Positions 27,301-40,800 of a stretch of DNA of 64,000 bases are shown here, piece after piece. The first letter of the stretch is position 1; every line of letters starts with the position of its first letter. This DNA comes from Plumapathes pennacea (Eukaryota; Cnidaria; Anthozoa; Antipatharia; Myriopathidae). Both the position numbers and the translations under genes were made by a program. The notes under the pieces were generated by a model. That model made no database searches. It had not been told where the DNA came from and saw nothing but the letters and a program-made list of their open reading frames with translations. Where the stretch lies: contig OZ038462.1 in assembly GCA_964036295.1 (NCBI GenBank), positions 32,260,355 through 32,324,354 on the forward strand, read 5' to 3'.

Positions 27301-30300
27301 GCGACAAACTTTTTGAACGGAAGTGACGTCAATAACATATTTCCGCGGTGTTCTGCCAACACATGGCCTACTTTGGTGGAGCACTTGGCGAAATTGAAGG
27401 ATGCTGACTATTCAACTAAGACTGTCGAGCTTTTACATCGCCGACACAAATAGACTCGCACAACTTAAGTGAGGCTTTTGCCTAAGTTTTATATGCGCAT
27501 TGTTTTGCGGCCTTGTTTATGGGATCAATTGTCTTCACTCTAGTAGACGATTTCTCGTGGCCGAAGCCGTCGCGATCATTTTAAAGGAGAAGGATAGGAA
27601 AATAAGAAGGATAGAGGAGTAGCGAAAACAAAGTTTAAAGAGGATTATTCTATTGCAAACAAATTACTGCGATTGAAATTAGAGTTGATGAATGAGTTTT
27701 GTAACATTAGGTTATATGTCCTTGCTTTTCCTTAATTAGCCTTGGCCCGAGGACGCCTTGGAGATGGTAGCCAACAAGTTCCTTGAGGATGTTGAGATGT
27801 CCACTAACGAGCGGACGCAGGTGGTTCCCATCTGTCAGTACTTCCACACTAGTGCACGACAGCTGTCTGACAAGTAAGGGACCTCGAATTCACTTTACGC
27901 TGAATAACATCTCTATATCTCTATTGTATGGAGGTAAGCGTTCTTGAAGAGCCCAATATCTCAATAACTCTGCGCTCGGTAAAGTAAGTCAATATAGTTC
28001 ATAATTCATGGCAACATCTAGTCAGTAGAGGCCAGTGCGGTGCTGAGCTACAATCAGTGACAAAAGTCTTGGGACACTCGCACAGTTTCAGTAATTTCTC
28101 TACTGTTTCAGTTGAATGACAACCCCACTCCCCCCCCCCCCCCCCCCCCCCGTTCAATGTTGAAGTGGCCTGAACTTGTTTTCCCAAACACACGCAACAT
28201 TGTACAGAGGGGAGGGGGGAGAAAAATGGTTTCGCGCCTTTCAGTACGCTTAGTCAATGACTTGTGTCTGAGATACATCAAGTTTTGAAAGTGTCCCAAG
28301 AACTTTTGTCACTGATTGTAGGTTTATGCCAAGCTGTAGGATTTCTTTAGGGATAAGGATACAATAAATCAATCAAATTTTCGTATGGAGGACTAAATAA
28401 GGGATTTAATCTTCACTCCAAACTGTTTTCCACTCAGATACTTGGAGAGCTTAGGAAGGCATAATTATGTGACTCCCACGTCCTACCTGGAGCTGATTTC
28501 TTCCTTCAAGACCCTGCTAGGCATGAAACGAGACGAGGCAAGACAGCGAATCTCTCTTTTTATACTAACAATGAATCCCAATCATGAATCCCGTGAACCG
28601 AAAAGTGTTGTGCTCCCGCCTGCTTCTCATCACGTCACCGTTATATTTATATGTGCAGTCGAACCCCGCTATTTCGAAGTCGCACGGGACATGAAAAAAA
28701 GTTCGAAATAGCCGACAGTAATGACTGAAACATAAATCCAAGAGGATTCGGCTTGACTTCGAAATAACGGAGACTTCGAATTAACCGAGTTCGAAGTAGC
28801 GAGGTTCGACTGTATTTTTTGTTTTTGTTTTTTTGTTTCGTTTTGTTTTGTTCGTGTTTTTTGTTGTTGTTGTTGTTGTTGTTTTTGGTTGTTTATATTT
28901 TATTTATTTCTTTTTTTTGCGTCAAACTGATTCACTTGCAACTACTTGCTTCGTCCATTCTCGTGTTTGAGTTGTTTTTCAGTCAAAGTTGATGCGCAGA
29001 ATATCATGCATATCTGTGTACTGAGAAAGATTGCTTTGTTCAACAGGTAATGAAGAACAAGCGCCGCTACGAGATTGGATTGGAGAAACTTGCGTTTGCA
29101 TCTTCACAGGTAGTATTACTTTCAACGAACTGTAGATTTTAAGGTTATGAGAACAGTTAAGGGCAAATATCGAACCGTGGTCTTAAGAAAATTGAACGCA
29201 CCTGAGCTGGATTGGCGTTTACTTTACGCGTTAATTCAAGGATTGGCGCGACAAGGAACAGGTTTTGCCGAAAGCCCCTGCTTTCGTTAAGCAAAAACGT
29301 TTCTTTTTTTTGTTGATAGGTAGCTGATATGCAGAAAGAACTGGAGGAGTTACAACCTCAATTGGTGGAGACTGCGGCTGAGAATAACAGGATGATGAAA
29401 GTAAGTCAAAAGAAAAGTATTGGACTGGTAGTTTGAGCAGTCAGTACATTCGCGAAGATATTTTCCCCTTCTCGGTTTGATTCTTGTATTATCTGACTTG
29501 GCAGTTATGTAAGAACATAAAAGCACAGATTCTTGGGGTGTTAAAAACTCGAAACTCTATTGATGTTAATCTCGTGCAGGTCATAGAAAAAGAGTCAAAA
29601 GAAGTGGAGGCCCGAAGTGAGTTGGTGCGAAAAGACGAGGCTGTGGCCAATGAGAAAGCAGCCGAGTCGCAGGCCCTGAAGGACGAGTGTGAGAGTGATC
29701 TGGCTGAAGCCATTCCTGCTCTCGAGGCTGCTCTGGCTGCTCTGAATACTCTAAAGGTTAGTGCAGAAGAAGAAGAAACGTTAGACTTGCTGTGAACCAA
29801 AGGCTGAAGGATTTGTTGAACTTTTTAACCATTCTAAAATATTTATTCAAATTGCAAGTGCGCATTTGTTTTTATGGTTTAACATGCGCAGAGTGGGAAC
29901 AAAGCTTCAACACGTTCGATTTTCACAATTTATTTTTAGTTTTCCTGTTGTTCTTGATTTGTAAAGAAGCCTTATTGTATCTATTGGGTAGACTTTTTTT
30001 TAACTTTCGTGCATATGTTTGATAATCTTTAGCGGCCGCTTTTTTGTGTGTGTGTGTATTGATGGTATGTGATTCACTCAGGCCCAGGTCAAACGTCGAC
30101 CTTCACATGAGCCGAACTCAATGCAAATTAGCTTAAACAATGAATTTTGCTCATTTGCATTGAGTTCGGCTGATGTGAAGTGCGGCTTTTGACCCGGGCC
30201 TCAGTCTAGCTGATAAATTCATATTCACAAGATTACTTCTTCAGTACAGAAACTGAGGTATCCTTACGTTTCTCTTGCTTAGCCTGCTGACATCACCATT

Positions 30301-33300
30301 GTAAAGTCGATGGCGAACCCTCCCGCTGGCGTCAAGCTTGTAATGTCCGCTGTGTGCGTCATGCGGGACATCAAGCCTGAAAAGATCAATGATCCCGCGG
30401 GAACAGGAAAAAAGGTCCTCGACTACTGGGGCCCGTCCAAGAAACTTCTCGGAGACATGAACTTCCTGACGTCCCTGAAGGAATACGACAAAGACAAAAT
30501 ACCGGTCAGTAGCATTCCTACGGTTTACAGCAAATCCCCCATTTCCCCCATGAACTGTCATATAGCCATGGCAACGAACGCTGACCAACGGAAGTGACGT
30601 CAAGGACGGATTTTTCTGCGATGTTCACATGCTTCTGTTTGTTTTGCCATCAGGTGGCTGTCATGAGCAAAATCCGGAAGGAATACATACCCAACCCAGA
30701 CTTCGACCCTCAGAAGGTTCGCACAGCGTCGTCTGCAGCCGAAGGTCTTTGTAAGTGGGTGTGTGCCATGGAGATTTACGATCGAGTTGCCAAGGTAACT
30801 ACTTACTTTTCTTGTGACTGTGGCTGTTTACTTTACTGCAGTAAAAATACCACGCATGTAGACTATTTACAAACCTTGGTAAATGTAGTTCAGGACAATA
30901 AAAAATTTACCGAGTAAATGCCAATTTACCGCGGTAATCTTTTACTGTGGTAAATGTCTCTTGTGTAAACACGGCATATGAGACCGTCGTTTCTAGTTGT
31001 ATTTGCTTTGTGTGTGTCGCGGCCATGACCTGACAATTCCACGTTTCCAGGTCGTAGCTCCAAAGAAGGCTCGGTTAGCTGAGGCCGAGGAGTCACTGGC
31101 GGAGACCATGGCGCTGCTAAATTCTAAACGTCAGGAGCTGGCCGAAGTAGAGGCCAAACTTGCCAATCTTAAGCAACAATTCAAAGAAACAACAGAAAAG
31201 AAAGAACAACTGGAGTTCCAAGTTAGTACATAGAGATTACTTCATGGAAAGTGCGCGCGTACGGTTTTTATTCACGAGTTGTGAAGTATCATAAAACGAA
31301 CGAGCGAGGCTTTGCGAGCGAGTGAGTTTTATGATACGAAACAACGAGTGAATAAAAACCGTACAAAGCACTTTCCATGATGTTTTCTGTTTATTATATA
31401 CATACTGAGACATTTATGATGGGACCGGGAAACCCTTTAAAAGTAGTAAAAAATCGTCGTTCGCAGCTTGTGATTGGACGAACGATTTTTTTCACGTGTG
31501 AAAAGCGTCGTTCGCGGCCTCTCATTGGCTAGAACTCATTTGCGTACGAAATTTTACGATATGGCTTTTTCGTGAGTATGTCTCAGTATGTATATAATAA
31601 AATCCCGCACTCTCTGTTTGTGTCCTTCCGCTGCAAGAATGCTTGTCCACTTAATTATTTTCACATCTGCAAGTGTCCTACTGATATGTATTGAGGACTC
31701 AAAATTTCTGCAAAAAGCTACATATTTATAAGATTTGACCCATAACCTTCGCGATGCTGGTTCGATTATTTAGTTTCCTTTGTGTTGTGATTGTACCTTT
31801 TGAAATCCATAAATGAAAAGAGCTTGTTCAGATTAGTCGAGTTAAACTTTATTTACTAGCAGTCTGTATATGTTAGGAAATTTGATGTAGCCTTGATATA
31901 TCCTGGCGGCTTCTAGCTTGCAGTATGAACTCGCTCCGGTAACATCATATGACATCGACCCTTCCATTTATGCCCGCTTTATAGTCATACTTGCCTACAG
32001 TGTCTGCGAAGTTGGTCGACTAAATGTTAATCCACGCTATTGCAGGTCGACCTTTGCTCAAAGAAGCTGGTCCGAGCTAAGAAATTGATCGGAGGCTTAG
32101 GCGGAGAAAAGGACAGATGGTCAGCGGCTGCAGCCTCTCTGCAAGACATTTATGACAATCTGACTGGCGACGTGCTCATATCGTCTGGTGTCATCGCGTA
32201 CTTGGGTGCTTTTACAGGTGGCTTCAGAAAAGAGTGCACAATGGCCTGGACCAAGCTGTGCAAGGTACAAATATGTGCGACACTTAGGTTCTTCCTTCGA
32301 CACAAAAGTTTTATTTACTTCTTTTTTACCCATCCTTCATTTCTGCCTGTCCATCTCTTGTTACTTTGTCTGTCTGTGTGCATCTGTTTGTATCATCATT
32401 TTGGCTCTTTCTTTGGAATTCCCTCTTTGTGTCGTCATTCAACATTCTGTCTCCAACGTTGCTTTTTTTTTTTTTTTTTTTTTTTTTTCCTTGTAGTCCA
32501 AGAACATCCCCTGTTCAGACGACTTTTCTTTGAGTGAAAACCTGGGTCAAGCTATTAAGATACGGGCCTGGAACATCGCTGGTCTACCCACTGACGCCTT
32601 CTCAGTTGATAACGGAGTCATTGTAGACAAGGCCCGGAGATGGTACTTGTTTTGCTTTCTTTCGCCTCTACTGCATACTTAATTTATATCTTCACAAAAC
32701 CTCTCTTTCGACTGTCAAGAATGGTACTACTTTTCCGCTCCTCCACCAATTTCTTACATACTTCCAGGTCAGGTCGTCCTGGTTTGAGTCGATTTCCTGT
32801 AGTTTAGTTTCCCAATTTCCTACGGCTGATCTGCTTACGTTTGGGAATCGCTCGCTTTTTTTCCGCCATTATTCTTAAATTAATAGTACATCAAGTAATT
32901 AGCTGACAAGCAGCATATTTCTTAGTTGTTATTTTACTAATTCTCCTGACATTCTATTGCCTGGTTTCGCTAGGCTAAGTGGCCCTAAAAAACATGCCAT
33001 GTATAAGAGACGCTGTCATTGGACAAACTTGTGTCTGTTTGTGTAACAGCGTGAAGTTTTTTAACGTGACAGCTGATTGGACCGCCTGTCTTGGTTTGTT
33101 TAGTTTAGTCTGGTTACTTTTGCTAAGTTGTGTTCTTTTGTTTGTCTTGCATAGGCCTTTGATGATCGACCCACAAGGGCAGGCCAACAAATGGATCAAA
33201 AATTCCGAGAAAGAAAACCAGCTGTCTGTAAGTTGTCAAATTTGAGCGAAGACGCATGCACCTATTGTTTTGTATTCATCTGTGCATGTGGATTCATGTA

Positions 33301-36300
33301 CACTTGTTTAGGTGTATGCTTCATGAGTCATGTATGTAGACGTATATGTATGTGTATTTATGGACAGGCGTTTTGGTTGAAAGCGGGAAGAATATAAGAC
33401 GTATTGTGATGCGTAATGTAAATGTTGTGTTCCAGGTGATAAAGTTGACTGATGGCGACTACATTCGAACTCTAGAGAACAGCATTCAGTTCGGCAACCC
33501 AGTCTTACTGGAAAATGTCGGCGAGGAGCTCGACCCGTCCTTGGAACCTCTCCTCTTAAAACAAACATTCAAGCAAGGTGGGGAATCTGAGATATGATGA
33601 AATAATTTAACATGGACTCAAAAGGGTCAAGGTATCACTATGTTTGATTTGTTTTGTTTACAGGTGGAGTGAAGTGCATTCGACTGGGTGAGAACATTAT
33701 AGAGTATTCAGATGACTTCCGCTTCTATATAACAACTAAACTGCGCAATCCTCACTACCTTCCGGAGCTCTCCACCAAAGTAACGCTGCTCAACTTTATG
33801 ATCACACTCGAGGGGCTCGAGGATCAGCTGCTGGGTATCGTGGTGGCCAAAGAAAGGTGAACTTGTGACCTCCTTACACTTTCCGTAAACGCTGGGTTCC
33901 CAGATCTTCCTTTCCCGAACAAATGAAGGCTGCAATATCTTGGTTCATTTCATTTGCAGTGCGAATTGAAGAGGGGAAGCGCAAACGTTACCATCAGAAC
34001 TTCTTTATTTCTTTTGTTTATGTTTTGGTTTCTGTTTTGGTTTTTAACATGTTTGGAACTTCAAGAAGTCGTGCGCAAATCTCTATCCATCTTTGGAGGA
34101 GTGATTTTGACGTAAGCCTGGCGTCATTAATTTACATTAACAGTAGTCCATGTGATTTCTCCAACTCAGACCCGACCTGGAAGAAGAACGTCAAGCCCTG
34201 ATAGTGCAGAGTGCAGCAAACAAGAAGCAACTGAAGGAAATTGAAGACAAAATCCTGGAAACGCTTTCTTCATCCGAGGGCAATATTCTTGAAGACGAGA
34301 CTGCAATCCAGATTCTGGACTCATCAAAAGTATGTTGCAAATACTGTAGTCACTACACGCAAAACCTATACAGAACTGGGCTAAATGGGGTGTTTTCTAT
34401 TTTTAGGCTCTCTCGGATGAAATTTCCAAGAAACAAAAGGTAAGTAGGTAACTTGTTATGGGGCGTTCAGGTGGCCGAGTGAGTGCACGTGCACGCTGGT
34501 GTTTCATTAACGCAGCCCAGGTTCTATTCCCGGCGCCGTAGATGAAAAGGCGGCTTTGTTCCTGTACAGCTACCCTCTTATAAACCGTTAAACTTGTCTC
34601 TCAACTTCCAGCAACCAGATATGAGGGCCTTTTAAGAACCCACACACTTCTCGAAAGAGTAGGGAAGTTTCCCCGGTACTGTGATCTGTCCTCTGGCTTT
34701 TCACTAAGCGGAGCATTGCTCAGAATGCAACGACACATCCTGGGCCTTTTTGGCACGCCGGCGATAAATTTGAAAGCAAAACGCGCGTCAAAATAATAAT
34801 GTCATTGGCCGAAAAACGTCCCAAACAAATCCACACTGTAAAGTATATCTCACGAAGAACAGAGGCGCCTTCAATGCTGTCGATTCGATCTCGTGCATGC
34901 TAATAAATGTAGAGTGCATTTGATAAATTCACATAGAATTTGCACTGTATAAAATTAATCATTCTCTCGTTATTTCGTGGCAAGTATTTTGTGTTTTAAC
35001 TTCAAAGCAACTTTACTGGATGAACATAAGTCAGCCAGTATCTTTGTAAAGACGAATGAATTCCATTCTGTTACAATCTCTTCAACCTTCCTTTGTTCTT
35101 GCTGTGGGCAGGTTGCAGAAGAGACGGAGAAGAAAATCAACGAGTCCCGTCGAGGTTACACCCCTATTGCTTCTCATGCGTCTGTCTTGTTCTTCTCCAT
35201 TACGGAGCTGCCCAACATTGACCCCATGTACCAGTATTCTCTGACCTGGTTTGTGAACCTGTTCCTCAACTCCATCCATGACAGGTAATGTAGAGATTCA
35301 TGGTTTTTTAGAGCCATTTTTAGGTGACTGTTGAAAGTGTTTGTGTGATTGGCATGCTTTAGTTTTGTGTTTTGCTGCGTTTTTTAAATGGTCCAAACAA
35401 GTTTAGCAGCATTCTTGGCCAATCAAGAGCAAAAGCAAAACCTGATTGCGATATTCTCATTTACAAGCTTAAGAATAAGGGCAAATTTTAAACCAAGTCC
35501 AGGATTAGCTAATCGTTCTTTGATCAGCCGGGTCCTGAAGACTCGTTTTGCTCGTTAATAGGCGTATTTAAATTTTAGTGTCCTATTATCTCATGTTCGT
35601 CCACGGCTTTGTTTCAGTAATAAATCCAAGATCCTCGAGAGACGATTGCGGTATCTGAGTGATCATTTCACATACAACTTGTACTGTAACGTTTGTCGGT
35701 CGCTGTTTGAGAAGGACAAGTTGCTATTCTCATTTGTACTTTGTTGTAACATCCTCAAGTAAGTAACAACGTCCTGAGTTACCAGCTTTAATGCATGTAA
35801 ATTATCGAAAGAATACAATTCTTAATTGTTGTTATTGATATTTCACCATCATTATTTACTATTGTCGCATTTCTGTTATCAGTTCTAAGGGCGAGCTTGA
35901 CAATCAGGAATTCATGTTCTTCCTGACTGGAGGTGTTGGTCTGGAGAACAAGGCGAGTTATATTACCAACATCAGACTACTTTCACGGCCACGAACTTCG
36001 TTCTTGATGCCACAGTGAGATCTGGTTTCCTCCCATGCTTTCATTGTTGTGAAAGTTAACAAAATGTGTGCGGGCGTAGCATGGAGTCCATTGCCTCTTG
36101 CCTCCCATGTTTACATTGATTTTATAGAAGTTAGAAAAATAGTTCGGGCGAAGAAATGATAGAAACTGAACGAGTTGCATGGAGTCTATCGCCTCTTGCC
36201 TTCCTTGTTTACATTGATTTTATAAAAGTTAGAAAAATAGTGCGGGCGAAGAAATGATAGAAATCGAACGAGTTGCATAAAGTCTATCGCCTCTTGTCTC

Positions 36301-37824
36301 TAAAGAATCTTGGTTACATGACAGAGTAATCCTACAATTCGGACATCATCGTTATCACAGATTGTTAGTCACATGTTGCTAATCCCAGGCTTCGCTGAAT
36401 AGAGGGTTTTATACACTAAGAGTCACTTGCACACTCCTTTACTCAACAGCTTGAGAACCCTGATCCATCTTGGTTATCAGACAAGTCCTGGGATGAACTC
36501 TGCCGTATGTGCGATCTCGCGGCTTTTAAAGATTTCAGGTAATTTGGGTGCTTTTTAAACTTAACCTAAAACTGCATCCATGAAACAGCATTTTTCTTCG
36601 CCCATTGCTAAATTCTTTTCCCCATACTATGATTTGAATGAGAGCTGACAATCGCAGCGTTCTCGTCGTACATAATTTTGGTCAACTTGGATTCTTTTCG
36701 TCAGACAGTGTCTGTGGTGTGATATTACAGCTCCACACCTGATTATTTTGCTTTACAGAAAAAGCTTCGTACAAGGCACGCATGAGTGGCGCAAGATGTA
36801 CGATAGTAAAGAGCCTCACCGGGCACCTTTTCCTAACCAATGGGCTGACCAGTTGACGGACTTTCAGAAGATGATTGTCATCAGATGTCTCAGGCCTGAC
36901 AAGGTCAGTTTGCACTCATGAACATGTTTGACCAGTTTTTAGAAGCATCCAATAAATGACGAAACGTTGTAGTTCCTGCTTTCTTCAAAGAAGCATCGGC
37001 CTTTGCACCACAAAACCCAGTAGCCATTTTCTTTCCATTACAGCGTTACTATAAGCTTTGACTTTACTAGAAAATTGTGATGCAACCAATGCATTTAGTA
37101 CCTGTTCACTTGGTAGGTTGTTCCTCTTGTGACAAACTTCGTGGAGGACAAACTGGGATCAAAATTCGTCCAGCCTCCTCCGTTCGATCTGGCCAAGAGT
37201 TACGTGGACTCCAACGCATGCGCACCACTTATTTTTGTGCTGTCTCCAGGAGCAGATCCAATGGCAGGTAAAGCAGATATATACACATATATAGTTTTGT
37301 CTTTCTTTTCTATTTGCACCATCCGATGCATTTAATTTATGCACACGTTTGTTTGTTAGATTGTTTGTTTTCTTGCGTTATTTCTAACTAGCTGTATTAC
37401 TCATGTAGGTCTGATGAAGTTTGCTGCTGACAAAGGATTTAGCGGAGACAAGTTTAATGCTATTTCTCTTGGACAAGGCCAGGTACGCATTACTTCCGTA
37501 ACTGTCGAAAGTAATCGTGTGGTTACTTTGGTTTTGCGTTTGCTTCACTTTCTGATTGGTCTTGACAAGTTTGGCAACATTTCTGGCCAATCAAGAGCAA
37601 AAGCAAAACCTGGTTGCGATGTTCTCACGCAAGTCGCGATGGCGTGTTCTCGCACTGCTGATTGAAGTTAGTAAAACCAATCGCAATCACTTGGGTTTGG
37701 TTTTCTCGTACACGTGTTTTTGCTCGTGCCATTGATTCGTTCTGTGATTGCTTAGGTTTTGGTTCTCGACAGTCATCCGAAAAGTGCTTTATGTTAGTGG
37801 CTAAATAGAACTTGAATCTTCTAT

Positions 37825-37879
<55 letters not shown>

Positions 37880-40800
37880 TTCATTCATTTATTTATTTAT
37901 TTATTTATTTGTTTATTTGTTTATTTATTTATTTGTTTATTTATTTTTATGACCTTTTAGGGACCAGTGGCTGCCCGCTTAATAGAGAATGCTGTGAAAG
38001 ACGGCTCCTGGGTTGTACTTCAAAATTGCCACTTAGCAGTCTCCTGGATGACATCACTGGAAAAAATATGTGAGGAACTAACACCTGAAAACACCAACAA
38101 CGACTTCCGTCTGTGGCTGACCAGCTACCCGTCACCCAAGGCGAGTCATTTCCTTCAGCTTGGCCATTGTTTCTTTCACTGTCGCTTTCCTTCACTACGT
38201 TCAGTGGCTTCTATTGCGTACTCTTTGGTCAATTGTCATTACTCTAAATGTGTGGTAAAATAAAGAACTTAGAAAGTCATACATCAATGATTTAATCTAC
38301 GTTAGGCTCTGTTTAGTCAATCCAGCGATTTCTTGCTTGTGTTTTATATCTCATTTGTAAAATAACGTTGTCGTTGTATAGTTCCCGGTGACTGTACTGC
38401 AGAACGGAGTGAAGATGACGAACGAGCCGCCTACAGGCCTCAGACAGAACTTGCTTCAGTCCTACTTAACTGACCCAATTTCAGACACGGACTTTTTTAA
38501 CGGCTGTCCATCCAAAGAACATGTGAGTGAAACTTATCATATAGTACGCTGTTTTCATCGGTCTCTTATTTTTCCGAGTGTGAGGTCTGTACGAGGAGAC
38601 TGTATAGTCCCGCTAGGTCTCAACAGTATGGACCGAGCTGATTCAAAAGAATTGACCAAAATTTTATCAGTTTTGTCTAGCCAAGTTTTCCTTCAATTCT
38701 AACAATGTTTAATTTCTATTGATTTTTCTTCTGTTGATTCTCATTTAATTGGTTTCACTCGATTCCTGGTCAATTACTGGAGGTCGTGTTTACCTTTGTT
38801 AATTGGGTACAAACCCTTTTTGGGGGGGGAGGGGGTGGGGGAGGTGGGGTGGAGTGGAGCATATCTTTTAGTTGTGTTGATCAGCTCTACTGTCTTTGGC
38901 TATTTTCCTGGGAGCACCACCCAGCGAAATTTTCAAAAGGAGACAAAGGCACCGATTGAAACAGATCTGTAAGCTAGTAAAGGAAGTCATTAATCATGTT
39001 TCACTTTATTGTAGATATGGGAGAAGCTGTTGTTTGGTTTGTGCTTTTTCCACGCCTTGGTACAAGAAAGGCGTAAGTTTGGTCCTCTGGGATGGAACAT
39101 TCCTTACGGCTTCAACGAGTCAGATCTGCGTATCAGTGTGAGGCAGTTACAGGTACTGTGTTGTAGCGTCTCGCCCAATTCAGTAAACATTTGCACATAG
39201 ATTTTCGCGAAATATTTGACCGAATTTCGCGTAGACAACAGCAAAAAAGGCTTCCAATAATTCTTTCGGGGATATCAGAAGTCAGCCCCAGGCCATGTGC
39301 CACATATCTTCTGCATCAACATTTTTTTCACCATTCCATTAGTCAAAATCTAAGGTTTCTAGTGGACGATTTGATTGGCGTTTGCTTTGCAGATGTATAT
39401 CAACGAGTACGAGGACACTCCCTACGATGCCGTCACCTACCTAACCGGCGAGTGTAACTACGGAGGTCGAGTCACGGATGATAACGATCGGTACGTCCAC
39501 TGCACTTGTATTTTCTCTTGTGAACTTTTCTACTCGACACTGATTTCGATCTTTGGGGTTTCTTTTTACTTGCCTATAGGCGTTGTCTCATGAGTATCTT
39601 GGCGGATTTCTTTAACCCGGACATCGTGCATGATCCCAAGTACAAGTTCTCCCAGAGTGGTACTTATTACGCTCCACCCAAAAGCGCCTATGAGGAGTAT
39701 GTGGAGTTCATTAAGGTAAGATAGAACGCCATGGACTCTTTCTCAGCATATGAGCTCTTTGGATAAGTACCTGACAACGAGGACATTGTGCGTCCCGAAC
39801 ACCTTTATACGTTTTTAAATTTAATTTTACATTTAAATTTAAAAATGCGTAAGAGACTGAACCTTCAATAATCAAACTTCACTGAATATATCTTCTTGCC
39901 AGTGCTTGCCAATATATTCTTGTCAAAATCGCTGACACGGTGTTTTAGTTCACTTTGTAGTTACTATTTTTCATGAAACCGGAAAAAGTTTTGTTTCTCA
40001 TTTTCATACAGTTAATTTCCAAATAACCCTATAAAATTACACTCTACGTACAAAATAAGTGAAAAAGATAACATCCGATCTACACAGTCCAACACCTTTA
40101 CGTTGTACAAGCCCACTACGGTTATGGGTCGGATCTGACGTCACACTGACGTGCGCGTGCTATTTTGAGTTATCCAGAAGTAACCAATCAGTAAAGAGGT
40201 AGTGGTTTCACATTTATCAAATCCTTCCGCTCCCTTACCACAACGCATTACTGACCATTCTTCCCACTTTAAGGTGCGTGGTTAGCTTATGGCTGCCGGC
40301 AGCCACGCTTTCGATGAGATGTTTGCTTGACTTTGTGTGATTTCTGCGCAGGTGCTTCCACTTTCCCAGACTCCAGAGGTTTTTGGCATGCACGACAACG
40401 TGGACATTTCGAAGGAGCTGCAGGAAACCAGGCAACTGTTTGACTCAGTCCTACTAACACAGTCACAAGGTGGCGGCGGCGGAGCCGGCAAAAAGACAGA
40501 AGAGACGCTACTGGAAATCGCTAAAGATATTCTATCAAAAGTAAGCGCACTGTTATATAATTATATTTATAAAATAATATTATGATACTACGCGTGCTCT
40601 GATTGGCTAAATAACTCGGCGGCCTCGTGGTTTCCCTACGCTATACTCTCGTGTTCTTCCAACTTCCCGCGGGCTTAGACAAGGCTATATTACACGGGAA
40701 CGCGTTATATATTTCTTAAATATTGTTTTCTCGTTAATTTTTCTTTACAACTAACCAGAAACAAATGTTGGTAGTTTGCGTTTTGTTTCGCTTTAAAGAA

